Part shown: piece after piece, positions 1-7,436 of the stretch | How positions within the stretch are numbered: the stretch's first letter is position 1 | How the letters are laid out: each line of letters starts with the position of its first letter | Source of the DNA: DATFXM01 sp035315885 | GTDB taxonomy: Bacteria > Acidobacteriota > Blastocatellia > UBA7656 | Direction: 5' to 3' | Assembly: GCA_035315885.1 (NCBI GenBank) | Contig: DATFXM010000120.1 | Coordinates: 1 to 22,288 of the forward strand | DNA: 22,288 nt | Notes under the pieces: generated by a model | The model's database searches: none | What the model was told of the DNA's origin: nothing | The model's input: the letters and a program-made list of their open reading frames with translations, nothing else | Position numbers and translations under genes: made by a program

Positions 1-255
1 GACGCAACCCCTTCGGGGTTGGAAATCTTTTGATCGATGGACCCAGGGTAGCCGCGGACGGCAACCCTGGGCTGGACGACGCAACCCCTTCGGGGTTGAG
101 ACCCTTTTGCGCGTTTTACCCAGGGTAGCCGCGGACGGCAACCCTGGGCTGGACGACGCAACCCCTTCGGGGTTGGGACCCTTTTGCGGGCTTTACCCAG
201 GGTAGCCGCGGACGGCAACCCTGGGCTGGACGACGCAACCCCTTCGGGGTTGGAG
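1..255. repeat. 77-bp tandem repeat with REP-like palindromes
   Basis: Three full 77-bp units (1-77, 78-154, 155-231) and the first 24 bases of a fourth (232-255) stand head to tail. Each full unit has two hairpins. One is CAACCCC-TTC-GGGGTTG, a 7-bp stem. The other has outer arms CCCAGGGT/ACCCTGGG and inner arms GCCG/CGGC around a CGGA loop, with one A-A mismatch. The only variable part is a spacer of about 20 bases between the hairpins. Paired palindromes in intergenic space resemble REP elements, which RAYT-type transposases move in other bacteria; no such gene is in this window. The fourth unit is interrupted by the heptamer array. Confidence 0.9.
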
Positions 256-256
256 A

Positions 257-427
257 CTCAGCACTCAGCACTCAGCACTCAGCACTCAGCACTCAGCACT
301 CAGCACTCAGCGCTCAGCACTCAGCGCTCAGCACACAGCACTCAGCATTCAGCGCTCAGCACACAGCACTCAGCACTCAGCATTCAGCGCTCAGCACACA
401 GCACTCAGCACTCAGCGCTCAGCACTC
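257..427. repeat. Degenerate CTCAGCA heptamer array (about 24 units)
   Basis: Tandem 7-bp repeat, plus-strand unit CTCAGCA, with variants carrying CGCTCAG, CACACAG and CATTCAG. A second-order pattern is visible: after a homogeneous stretch, blocks of 28, 35 and 28 bases each start GCGCTCAGCACACAGCA, which suggests block duplication. On the minus strand the unit reads TGCTGAG, and it begins a few bases after the stop codon of the gene ending at 434. It resembles the short tandemly repeated heptamers known from cyanobacteria. The reading frame that runs through it on the plus strand is a by-product of the repeat and is not called as a gene. Confidence 0.92.
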
Positions 428-433
428 GGTACT

Positions 434-1810
434 TCACTTCTTCTGCCCGCGCCCTTGCTCTGCGTCAACGCGACGTTGCTTAATCTCGCGCATCACCTGA
501 GGCTGATTGGCCCAGTCGATGCCGCGCTCTTCGGGCTGACCAAACGCCTCCGGATGAAGATAGTGACCACGCTCCTTGTCAGACTTTACCTCCTCCACCG
601 GGATTCGATTCTTGTTGGCCCAAGCATCCTGGCGAATTCCAGTGACCTGCCAGGAGACTCTCATTCCGGCTCGCCCACCTGAAATCTTGAAGCGATTGTT
701 TGCGATTTCCTCACCGATATACAGACCCGGCATCGGACCCCCCAACGCGGTCAGCAAGTACCTGAAGTCCCGGTTCAACGCACCGAACCACTCCGGCAGC
801 TCTACAACCGCCTCGCCGTTGCTGTCGAGCGACGCAACGCCGTCGTAGATGTTCTTCATATCGGGCGACTCGACAAATGAATGCGACAGATACTTGTTCT
901 CGGGGTCGAGCGGATGGTCAATCTTGAACGAGCCTCCGCCCTTGGAGAGCGTTCCGGTTACGCGAACATCGCCGTGAAAAACTCCGGCCGCTCCGGTAGC
1001 TGCGCCGCCCAACCCGGGACCGCCGAATGCGTCTATGCCCGCGCCGCCGGTCTGGCCCGAGGCAAAGCTGATTCCGCCCGTTGTGCTGATGCCAGCACCG
1101 GGGTTGCCGCTGAGGCTGTTCCCGCCTTGCGCGGAGACGCCGGCGCCGCCGGTGCCGCTGACACTGATGCCGCCCAGTGCCAAAACTCCCTTGCCCGAAG
1201 TGCCCGCATCGCTTCGACCGCCGTTGGCAAACACTCCGGTGCCTCCGGTATCGTCGGCGTCACCGCCAATGCCATCCACGCCTTCGCCTCCCGGTCCCGC
1301 GACGCCCATGATTCCGGTGCCGTGGATCTCGCTGTTGAAGCCGGTGATCACCGCGCCGGGTCGCGATATCGCGCCTCCAAGAATGAGCGGCACTCGAATG
1401 CCGAGCCGCGACGTCGAAGTCCCATTTCCTTTCAGAGTGCCATCGTTAAGTATGGTGGCCAACCCCGCGGTCGTTTGAAGAGTGCCGTCGGAAAACTTGA
1501 TGCCTCCCTGATCGCTCGTGGTCTCAATGACGCCGTTGACCGTCAGTTGCGACGTTGGCGCCGTCGCTCCGATTGCAATGTTGCCTGTGGTCTTGTCTTC
1601 GAAAATATTGGAATCTTCTACGGTCTTGTTTTCGCCGGTGAACTTCGCGATTCGCCCGGCGGTATTGCTGCCGTGTGCTGCCGCGACGTTAGTTTGATGC
1701 TTAACTGATGATGAGGTGTTACGCTGCTGCCTGCCCCGCGCGACCGCAGACGAAAGCAGGAATCCGGTCATCAGGGCTAATGCTATAAATTTTGACGCTC
1801 GATTACTCAT
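434..1810 (-). CDS. Secreted Gly-rich repeat protein with conserved C-terminal domain
   Basis: 458 residues. Residues 1-25 form a signal peptide with a hydrophobic core (FIALALMTGFLLSSAVA). Residues 70-115 contain the pattern NIAIGATAPTSQLTVNG and KFSDGTLQTTA, seen in bacterial tail-fibre-like surface proteins. Residues about 140-285 are Gly/Ala-rich imperfect repeats (GTGVFANGG, GKGVLALGG, GAGVSAQGG), likely a beta-solenoid or collagen-like surface. Residues about 290-405 are a non-repetitive domain (IDHPLDPENKYLSHSFVES to SWQVTGIRQDAWA) that I recall from many acidobacterial hypothetical proteins. The start is supported by GAGGAG seven bases before the ATG. Function unknown; a cell-surface structural or adhesive role is inferred. 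The stop lies next to the heptamer array. Confidence 0.85.
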   Translation of the reverse strand: MSNRASKFIALALMTGFLLSSAVARGRQQRNTSSSVKHQTNVAAAHGSNTAGRIAKFTGENKTVEDSNIFEDKTTGNIAIGATAPTSQLTVNGVIETTSDQGGIKFSDGTLQTTAGLATILNDGTLKGNGTSTSRLGIRVPLILGGAISRPGAVITGFNSEIHGTGIMGVAGPGGEGVDGIGGDADDTGGTGVFANGGRSDAGTSGKGVLALGGISVSGTGGAGVSAQGGNSLSGNPGAGISTTGGISFASGQTGGAGIDAFGGPGLGGAATGAAGVFHGDVRVTGTLSKGGGSFKIDHPLDPENKYLSHSFVESPDMKNIYDGVASLDSNGEAVVELPEWFGALNRDFRYLLTALGGPMPGLYIGEEIANNRFKISGGRAGMRVSWQVTGIRQDAWANKNRIPVEEVKSDKERGHYLHPEAFGQPEERGIDWANQPQVMREIKQRRVDAEQGRGQKK

Positions 1811-2026
1811 TATCGGTCTCCTCTATTCTTAGCTATTGATCTGTTCTTTGTAAGGATCTGGCATATACCAACCTTCAATTCGCGAAATCACAAAGTCACA
1901 AACAATCGTCTGGTGATAGCTCCTGCGTCGGATCGCAAGGCCGGTACCATCATTTGTCGGCAGTTGGTACTCGTGGAATGGCGTTGGATCCGACGCAAGA
2001 GGTTCGGTCAATCCTTAACGACGCAG

Positions 2027-3532
2027 TTAGTCCAAGACGCTACCTCGTGATGCAAGCGACTTCAGATACTCCACTACGTCGCGCTTTTCCTGGTCTGTGA
2101 GATTCAGATTGAACTGGATGTTGTAGTGATTTACGACATCCATCAGAGTCGCGAACCGTCCATCGTGGAAGAAGCGGCCCTTGTTCGCCGGTTTCATGAA
2201 CATACCGTTCTCCCTGATGAATATTCCCGCCAGATTCGAAGTCTTGTAGGCGCGATCCGGCGAGCGGTCGGCGGTGAAGCTGTCGATACCGATCTCGGCG
2301 GGCTTATGCAGATTCCAGCCGGGCTCGGTCCACAGCGGCTCTACGTGGCAGTTGTTGCATTGTGCCTTGCCGCTAAACAGTTCGTCTCCACGACGGGCCG
2401 ATGCTTCGTCGAAATCCACTCCGGCCTGTGGGGCCGGTGCGGGAATCGAAAGTTGATAGAACTGCAGGGCCGGCAGCTTCTTTGTCACCATGTCCTCGTC
2501 GGGATCAATGTGCGGCAGGTCGTCGAGATGGTGCGCCGCCGCCACCGGAAACTGCGCGGGATCACTCAATCGCGGATCAAAGAACCTCCCCTTGCCGTTC
2601 AAACCTATCGTGCCGACGAATGCGTTCCAGTAAGGAATGCTTCCCTTGCCGGTCCACGTATGCTGATTGAAGCCCGCCAGCCCAAAGGCGTTTGGAATCA
2701 GGGTCGCTCCGGGCACATTCACCCCGGTGACCACACCGTGCGACACCTGTTGAGGGTTGAACGCTTTGCCATCCAGAAAAACCGCCGCGTCAAATTTGCC
2801 GGGGCCCCAACTGTTGAGCACCGTCTTGACTATGTCCACAGTCACGCCAAGAAAATCTGCGATCGGCTGCAGATTCGGTGCCTGTGCGACGATCGCGCCG
2901 GCATTCATATCGCGGTTTGCCCAACCGTCCAGGCGATGCCCAACCCCGAAGGCCACCGAGTTGTCGACCGTCGAGTGACAAAGGGCGCAGGTCAGGCCGA
3001 CTGACGTGAGGGTATTGTCCTGAAAGAAGCCCTTCACGCCCAGCACCGCGTTTGCCTTTAGGAGCGTGAGAGTATTCGCAGGATCGGTGAGATCGAACCG
3101 CCCTTTCTGCATGTCCTTCAGCACCGATTTTGGAACCGCGTCCGCGTCGACCTTCAAGCCCAGTTCGAGCGCGGCCTGAGGGCTCAAGCCATCGCCAACC
3201 CCTCCAAACCTGGCGCCTTCAATAGCCTGGTGAAGCCTGATCGTGTCTCCCCAAAATGCCTCGTCGCCGAAGGTGTCAAAACGAAAGGTATTCCGGCCCT
3301 CATCCATCATGCGCGCGGAGTTGTCGTTGATTTGCGCGTCGAATCTAGTCAACTTATCTTTCTTGTCTTGAGTCTGGAGGGGATCAATCTGAGCGCGACC
3401 TCTATCGACCGCGATCACGCCGATCAATATGCCCACTATCATTGTTATCCCCAAAGAGAGGGTCTGCTTGACGGGCACGCGCACAAGTCTGCCGCCGAGC
3501 CTCTCTGCCAGGACTCTGTTTGTGTCATTCAT
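2027..3532 (-). CDS. Di-haem cytochrome c, cytochrome c peroxidase-like
   Basis: 501 residues. An N-terminal hydrophobic segment (about 24-42) acts as signal or membrane anchor, so the protein is periplasmic. There are two covalent haem sites, CALCH at 182-186 and CNNCH at 392-396. The C-terminal part reads like the peroxidase/MauG-type family (RGDELFSGKAQCNNCH, then FFHDGRFATLMDVVNHYN and a final helix YLKSL). At about 500 residues it is longer than typical CcpA (about 330), with extra sequence between the haem sites. The likely role is periplasmic electron transfer, peroxide reduction or oxidation of an unknown substrate. A GGGAG motif precedes the ATG. It is co-directional with its neighbours but has 216-254 bp gaps on both sides, so it is probably transcribed alone. 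Confidence 0.88.
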   Translation of the reverse strand: MNDTNRVLAERLGGRLVRVPVKQTLSLGITMIVGILIGVIAVDRGRAQIDPLQTQDKKDKLTRFDAQINDNSARMMDEGRNTFRFDTFGDEAFWGDTIRLHQAIEGARFGGVGDGLSPQAALELGLKVDADAVPKSVLKDMQKGRFDLTDPANTLTLLKANAVLGVKGFFQDNTLTSVGLTCALCHSTVDNSVAFGVGHRLDGWANRDMNAGAIVAQAPNLQPIADFLGVTVDIVKTVLNSWGPGKFDAAVFLDGKAFNPQQVSHGVVTGVNVPGATLIPNAFGLAGFNQHTWTGKGSIPYWNAFVGTIGLNGKGRFFDPRLSDPAQFPVAAAHHLDDLPHIDPDEDMVTKKLPALQFYQLSIPAPAPQAGVDFDEASARRGDELFSGKAQCNNCHVEPLWTEPGWNLHKPAEIGIDSFTADRSPDRAYKTSNLAGIFIRENGMFMKPANKGRFFHDGRFATLMDVVNHYNIQFNLNLTDQEKRDVVEYLKSLASRGSVLD

Positions 3533-3715
3533 CGATTCAGTCTCCCTTCAATAGTCGAAGCTCCGCGTAAATGAAGGAGCTCCGTCTCTCTTTCGGGAAG
3601 CCGCAACGTTAACCGTTAGAGGTTGCTGGTTCGGGTCCAGGGTGGACCGGCTCGTATGCTTGGGCCGCCTTAACTACGAGCCCGAAACTCAAAGCCCCAG
3701 ACCCAAACCTCCTCG

Positions 3716-3777
3716 GCCAGTGATCGTCACTCAAGGATCCGCCTGACTCGTGGCAGCCAACCTTGCAGATCACTGGC
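3716..3777. repeat. Inverted repeat downstream of the DNRLRE gene
   Basis: Perfect 10-bp arms GCCAGTGATC (3716-3725) and GATCACTGGC (3768-3777), with inner arms CAAGG (3732-3736) and CCTTG (3761-3765). It starts about ten bases after the stop of the minus-strand gene ending at 3787, so it is well placed to fold in the 3' end of that transcript. No T-run follows on the minus strand, so it may be a transcript-stabilising stem or a non-canonical terminator. Confidence 0.5.
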
Positions 3778-3786
3778 AAAAATCCG

Positions 3787-5568
3787 CTATGGACAGGTGA
3801 TCGCAATCAGGGCCAGATTCCCTACGTTATCGATCGACAGCAATCGGCACGTTGCCCCGTCCGGCGATTTCAGAATGACGCCCTGACCGGGCGCGCCAAC
3901 GGTGATATTGCCTGCCGACACAAACGCGCCTGGCACTTGTACGGTGTCCGCACTCCTTCCCAGCACAAGAGTGTTGCTGGCGGAGACGATCGCACCGGAA
4001 CCTATCGCCGTGGCAAAAGTGAGGTTGTTAGCGCCGAAATTTGCCGATGCTCCAATGGCCGTGTTGTTGTTCCCTGTCGTATTGAGGTCGCCGGCGAAGA
4101 GTCCGAAGAATGCGTTGCTGGCGCCTGACTGGTTTCGTTGTCCGGAGAAGATTCCAAAGAACGCGTTGTTGTCGCCGGTCTTATTAGCTTGTCCCGACCC
4201 GTTTCCATAAAAAGTATTGCCGCTGCCGCTGATGTTGTTTATTCCGGCGTCCTGTCCAAAGAAGGAGTTTCCTTCTCCGGTTGTGTTAAAGAGGCCGGTG
4301 CTTCTGCCGAAGAAGGAATTGAAACTGCCGGTGGTGTTGTTCGCGCCAGCTTCGCGTCCAAAGAATGAGTTCTGGAAGCCGGTGGTGTTCGACAGACCCG
4401 CATTGCTGCCGAAGAACGAGTTGTTGTCGCCCGCGGTATTCGCTCGACCAGCGCCGGCTCCAAAGAAGGAGCAAAAATCGCCGTTGGTGTTTGACAACCC
4501 GGCGCTGTCGCCGAAGAACGCGTTACTCTGTCCGGCGTTGATGGCTCCGGCCCCGGTGCCTGCAAACAGGTTTGCGGTGCCCGGCTGACTCAGGATGCGA
4601 TTGCCCCCCAGATTAAACTGAGTCGCGGCGTCGAAGACCGCTGCCTTGCCGGTCCCGGCGATGTTGAACTGCGTGGCCGGTTGCAGGACTGCTGAGTTTT
4701 GGACGTACTGCAGGCTGCCAGGCGGGAGGTCCGCTGCTGACAACGGCGCGGACTTCCAGGCGACGCCGTCGCTGCGCAGAAAATTGTTCGCCGCGCCCGG
4801 CGAGATCAGTCCTGTCCCTCCGTTCGTAGCAGGAACGATTCCCAAAGAGATGTTCGGCGTAGTTGTCGGGTTCGTTACGGAAAGAGGTGCGGTAGCGCTG
4901 ACGTTGGTCACTGTGCCGCCCGGGCCAGTCTCGTCTACCAACTGAATGTTTAACTGAGCTTCGTGACTCGTTTGCAGGTTCTCTTTGCTATCGAATGTGA
5001 GGCTTGCACCATCGCGGGCCACGAGTGCGACGCCGTTGTTGGGTGCTCCACCGGTTCCCGATCCATCGGTGCCCAGCCATTGCTGCACAGCCGGAGTGAC
5101 GTCGAAGACAATAAACTTGCCCTCCTGATCCGGGTGAACGACTACGCCGGATTGAACGAGGTCGCCTGGTATCGGCTGTGACGCAGAGATGTTGCGCTCG
5201 CTCCAGGAATTGACGATCTGAAACACGTCTATGGTGCCCGGCGATTTTAGAGTCGAAACGTAGAGTTTCATCGTCGCCTTCGCCACTCTTGAGCCCGGCG
5301 TGTTGGCAGGCAGCGTCGATGTGATGTTGAACTTGATAAACACTCCAACCCCGTTTGCAAGGTTGAGAGTCGCGACGGTGCCTTTGTTCGAGTCCGCGTC
5401 GTCGGTCAATGCGGCCTGTGCGAATGAGGAGCCTGGTGCTGCGAGAAGGCAGGCTGACCAGAACAGAGCGGTCAGCAGGATGGTTCTTGCGCGCCGAGTG
5501 ACACAGATCGCAAAGGAGGTACTTACAAAGTGGGGACGTTTTTCGTAAACAAAGTTTTCCGGATTCAT
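3787..5568 (-). CDS. Secreted DNRLRE-domain protein with nine 17-residue repeats
   Basis: 593 residues. Residues about 28-51 form a signal peptide ending SSFAQA. Residues about 55-215 match the DNRLRE module (ALTDDADSNKGTVATLNL, KATMKLYVSTL, DVFQIVNSWSE, FDVTPAVQQWL), a beta-sandwich found in large surface proteins. A linker resembling phage or tail-fibre proteins follows. Residues 349-501 are nine back-to-back 17-residue repeats of the type NSFFGxxAGxxNTTGxx, resembling the stacked beta-turns of trimeric adhesin heads. The end (about 505-593) holds TAIGSGA and a short closing domain. The start is supported by AGGAG nine bases before the ATG. Likely an exported surface or extracellular-matrix protein; its ligand is unknown. 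Confidence 0.85.
   Translation of the reverse strand: MNPENFVYEKRPHFVSTSFAICVTRRARTILLTALFWSACLLAAPGSSFAQAALTDDADSNKGTVATLNLANGVGVFIKFNITSTLPANTPGSRVAKATMKLYVSTLKSPGTIDVFQIVNSWSERNISASQPIPGDLVQSGVVVHPDQEGKFIVFDVTPAVQQWLGTDGSGTGGAPNNGVALVARDGASLTFDSKENLQTSHEAQLNIQLVDETGPGGTVTNVSATAPLSVTNPTTTPNISLGIVPATNGGTGLISPGAANNFLRSDGVAWKSAPLSAADLPPGSLQYVQNSAVLQPATQFNIAGTGKAAVFDAATQFNLGGNRILSQPGTANLFAGTGAGAINAGQSNAFFGDSAGLSNTNGDFCSFFGAGAGRANTAGDNNSFFGSNAGLSNTTGFQNSFFGREAGANNTTGSFNSFFGRSTGLFNTTGEGNSFFGQDAGINNISGSGNTFYGNGSGQANKTGDNNAFFGIFSGQRNQSGASNAFFGLFAGDLNTTGNNNTAIGASANFGANNLTFATAIGSGAIVSASNTLVLGRSADTVQVPGAFVSAGNITVGAPGQGVILKSPDGATCRLLSIDNVGNLALIAITCP
4066..4524 (-). repeat. 51-bp coding repeat (9 units of 17 codons)
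   Basis: Nine consecutive 51-bp units inside the DNRLRE gene encode FFG-x-x-AG-x-x-N-x-x-G repeats. Units differ at many third positions while the FFG, G and N positions are kept, so the array is old and under protein-level selection. Units 3-6 are the most alike. Confidence 0.85.
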
Positions 5569-5648
5569 TAATACATTCTCCTATCGGTTAGTCGCTCCTT
5601 TGCTCCGGTAAAGGGCGACCGATCCTCTTTCAACGAGAGCGCGATGGT

Positions 5649-5681
5649 GTTCGAGATTTCGACAGCTTGAAAATCTCGAAC
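5649..5681. terminator. 11-bp perfect stem-loop, possible terminator or operator
   Basis: Arms GTTCGAGATTT (5649-5659) and AAATCTCGAAC (5671-5681) enclose an 11-base loop. Lying between two co-directional transcription units (carrier protein upstream, DNRLRE gene downstream), it could end the biosynthetic operon or act in the 5' leader of the secreted-protein gene. There is no long T-run, so termination is only a suggestion. Confidence 0.4.
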
Positions 5682-5892
5682 GCGATACGCCCTACCTACT
5701 AAGCGTATTCGGATCCAAAAGTGGACACTCAAACTCTAGCTTCACGGTGTGACATCAGGACCAGTTGATGGATAGTGGGCGGTCCGAGACATCATTTGAT
5801 TAAACGATGAAAGTAACGCCGCTCGGCACGGAAGTCATAAAGTTTGAGTAAATGTGGAGTAAAGCATTGGTAAATGTGAGGGGAAGGAAGAC

Positions 5893-5930
5893 CGGTAAAC
5901 AATCCTCTCTTATACGTCCGGAGTTTACCG
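5893..5930. promoter_or_regulatory. 8-bp inverted repeat CGGTAAAC/GTTTACCG
   Basis: CGGTAAAC (5893-5900) and GTTTACCG (5923-5930) form a perfect inverted repeat with a 22-base gap, close to two helical turns from half-site to half-site. The arrangement suits either a protein-binding site or a weak hairpin. No regulator is assigned. Confidence 0.25.
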
Positions 5931-6077
5931 TAATCGAAAGCTGATCAAACTCGATTACCTCGATGCCAAGATGTTTTGACACGTCTTTCCGATGACAGCT
6001 TAGGGCAGCCTCCTGCCATCACGGCCTTACGAGGTCATGCGGTTCTATCGTTGAAGCTCGCATCAGGTCGGATAGTT

Positions 6078-6347
6078 TCAGTTACCGCTTTGTTTGGACG
6101 ACACGATCCTTTTGATGTCGGCAATGGTTACTGCTGATTGAATGTCGACATCGTTCAGCTTGATAACGAACCTGTCCTCAAGGTCCAGGAAAATCTCTAC
6201 CACGGTGAGGGAATCCAGATCGAGATCCGCGGTCAGAGACATGTGTGGTTCCAGCTCAACTTCTTCATCGCGGTCCTTGAGGGTCTTCTGGATGATTTCA
6301 ATCACCCCGCTCAATACCGGATCTGCCTGGTAACTAGTCGTCTGCAT
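6078..6347 (-). CDS. Acyl carrier protein
   Basis: 89 residues, acidic, with the usual carrier-protein length and helix pattern. The phosphopantetheine site is the Ser in ADLDLDSLTVVEI, and the following helix (IFLDLEDRF) is the face normally bound by partner enzymes. An ATG two codons earlier (6353) directly abuts AAAGGA, too close for a ribosome; the ATG at 6347 lies six bases after GGA and is preferred. The gene begins 12 bases after the stop of the KASIII gene, so the two are almost certainly co-transcribed and likely work as a pair. With no other fatty-acid genes nearby, it is probably a dedicated carrier for this cluster and not the housekeeping AcpP. Confidence 0.92.
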   Translation of the reverse strand: MQTTSYQADPVLSGVIEIIQKTLKDRDEEVELEPHMSLTADLDLDSLTVVEIFLDLEDRFVIKLNDVDIQSAVTIADIKRIVSSKQSGN

Positions 6348-6359
6348 GTTCATTCCTTT

Positions 6360-7340
6360 CTATCGTGCTTCAAAAGTCAGATGAAGGCCGGCCCAGGTCA
6401 ACCCCGCGCCGACAACTGCCAAAATCGCTTCGTCTCCGGGGCGGAATTGCTCCCATCGTTCCGATAAGACGCTCGGGCCGCCCGCCGCTCCGCAGTTGCC
6501 GCGTTGATCGACGTTGAAGAAGTGGCGCTCGGGTGGAACCCCGGCGCGCGAACACGCCGACTTCAGCATCAGCAGGTTGGCTTGATGACCGATGAAATAG
6601 AACGAGCCTGCCGTGTACTCACGCAAAGACTCGATGATCGACACCGTTTTGCGAATCGCAAAGCTCTGAACGGCGCTTCCGTCCTGGGACACGACCCCGC
6701 GCGAAGGGATCGTCACCTTGTCCCAACCTGAAGGATCAGACTGGTGAAGACTGTTCCTCACTACGACACGCGACGGCACCCTTTTCGAAACCACGGCGGC
6801 GGTCGTACAGTCGCCGATCAGCACCGCAGTGCTTCTATCGTCGTAGTTGACAGCCCGAGTGATATTCTCCGGATTCACCACGAGGATGAAATCCGGAAGC
6901 ATCGACTCCTCCATCATTGACAGAATCCGCAATTGAACCGCGAATGTGGGACACGCCGAGTTGAGATCGAAGGCAGGCACAGACAGTTCGAGGCTGTTTG
7001 CGATGATGCACGACTCAGCGGGCGTCGACATTCGAGGTGCGCTGCCGCCGGCTGTGAGTAAGCCAATCTGAGAGCGATCAAGACCCGCGCGTTCAAGCGC
7101 CATGAGCGACGCTCGCTTTCCTGTTTCAGCGTTCGAGTAAAGCGAAGCTTCGTCCGCCGCACGAGGGTCGCGATTGCGTGTCTCGGCGATATAAGAAAGA
7201 GGAAGGACAGTGCGGCGCGTATGGATGCCGGTGCGATCGGTTATCCATTGAACCGTGGTGCCGATATCGAGAGATTCAAGAAAGTGATTGTCGATCTTAT
7301 TCTCAGGATGAAAGTGACCGATACCGTGAATGTACAACAT
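6360..7340 (-). CDS. 3-oxoacyl-ACP synthase III (KASIII/FabH-like)
   Basis: 326 residues, close to the 317 of E. coli FabH. The thiolase-fold triad is complete: Cys130 in DLNSACPTF, His252 in FIGHQAN (usually PHQAN) and Asn282 in QRGNCGAAG. The C-terminal GAGLTWAGLHLTF fits the family. Such enzymes condense an acyl-CoA starter with malonyl-ACP; divergent members transfer acyl groups to other nucleophiles. The start at 7340 has GGAGGG seven bases upstream; the 27 extra codons upstream come from heptamer repeat sequence and are excluded. It sits between a TPR-like gene and the carrier protein. The sequence is diverged from housekeeping FabH, which suggests a specialised metabolite role. Confidence 0.92.
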   Translation of the reverse strand: MLYIHGIGHFHPENKIDNHFLESLDIGTTVQWITDRTGIHTRRTVLPLSYIAETRNRDPRAADEASLYSNAETGKRASLMALERAGLDRSQIGLLTAGGSAPRMSTPAESCIIANSLELSVPAFDLNSACPTFAVQLRILSMMEESMLPDFILVVNPENITRAVNYDDRSTAVLIGDCTTAAVVSKRVPSRVVVRNSLHQSDPSGWDKVTIPSRGVVSQDGSAVQSFAIRKTVSIIESLREYTAGSFYFIGHQANLLMLKSACSRAGVPPERHFFNVDQRGNCGAAGGPSVLSERWEQFRPGDEAILAVVGAGLTWAGLHLTFEAR

Positions 7341-7353
7341 AGTCCCTCCAGAT

Positions 7354-7436
7354 AGTGCTGAGTGCTGAGTAACGCTCCTGTGACGGTGTTTGAGTTGCCG
7401 CGCTCGTAGATAACTCAGCACTCAGCACTCAGCACT
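7354..7436. repeat. Inverted pair of heptamer arrays forming a 17-bp stem
   Basis: Plus-strand AGTGCTGAGTGCTGAGT (7354-7370) and a 24-base CTCAGCA array (7413-7436) are mutual inverted repeats across a 42-base gap, giving at least a 17-bp perfect stem. The stem lies between the TPR-like gene and the KASIII gene, only a few bases upstream of the latter's ribosome-binding site. The 24-base arm overlaps the last codons of the TPR-like gene and supplies its TGA stop (7415-7417). It may influence read-through or translation of the KASIII gene. Confidence 0.85.

Larger units (their letters stand above)
5569..6077. other. Intergenic region with two palindromes
   Basis: This is the 5' region of the minus-strand DNRLRE gene and the 3' region of the carrier-protein gene. 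It holds a perfect 11-bp inverted repeat (5649-5659 with 5671-5681) and an 8-bp one (5893-5900 with 5923-5930), listed separately. A GTG-started 60-codon reading frame (5982 to 5800, minus) has a possible GGAAAG site, but its product is unrecognised and locally AT-rich, so it is not called. No RNA gene was seen. Confidence 0.6.

Noticed and set aside
1..255. CRISPR-like repeat-spacer array
   Set aside because: The 77-bp unit is tandem with two internal hairpins and near-identical spacers, and no cas genes are present.
184..483. 99-codon plus-strand open frame with LSTQHSA repeats
   Set aside because: It is entirely made of the 77-bp and heptamer repeats; the CTCAGCA unit is open in all three frames, so the frame is not evidence of a gene.
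881..1708. 275-codon plus-strand open frame
   Set aside because: It is a shadow of the Gly-rich gene on the other strand, open because of GC-rich repeats.
1829..2011. 60-codon minus-strand frame between the cytochrome and Gly-rich genes
   Set aside because: It starts at TTG, with AAGGA only one base before the start, and has no recognisable product; it may be a chance frame, although a small gene cannot be excluded.
2126..3004. 292-codon plus-strand open frame
   Set aside because: It is antisense to the di-haem cytochrome gene, which has two CxxCH sites; no motif in the antisense product.
3609..3806. 65-codon minus-strand frame overlapping the end of the DNRLRE gene
   Set aside because: It covers an inverted repeat and the 3' end of a supported gene in another frame; no motif.
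5800..5982. 60-codon minus-strand frame with GTG start
   Set aside because: A GGAAAG site is nearby, but the product is unrecognised, the stretch is AT-rich and it overlaps an inverted repeat; evidence is too thin.
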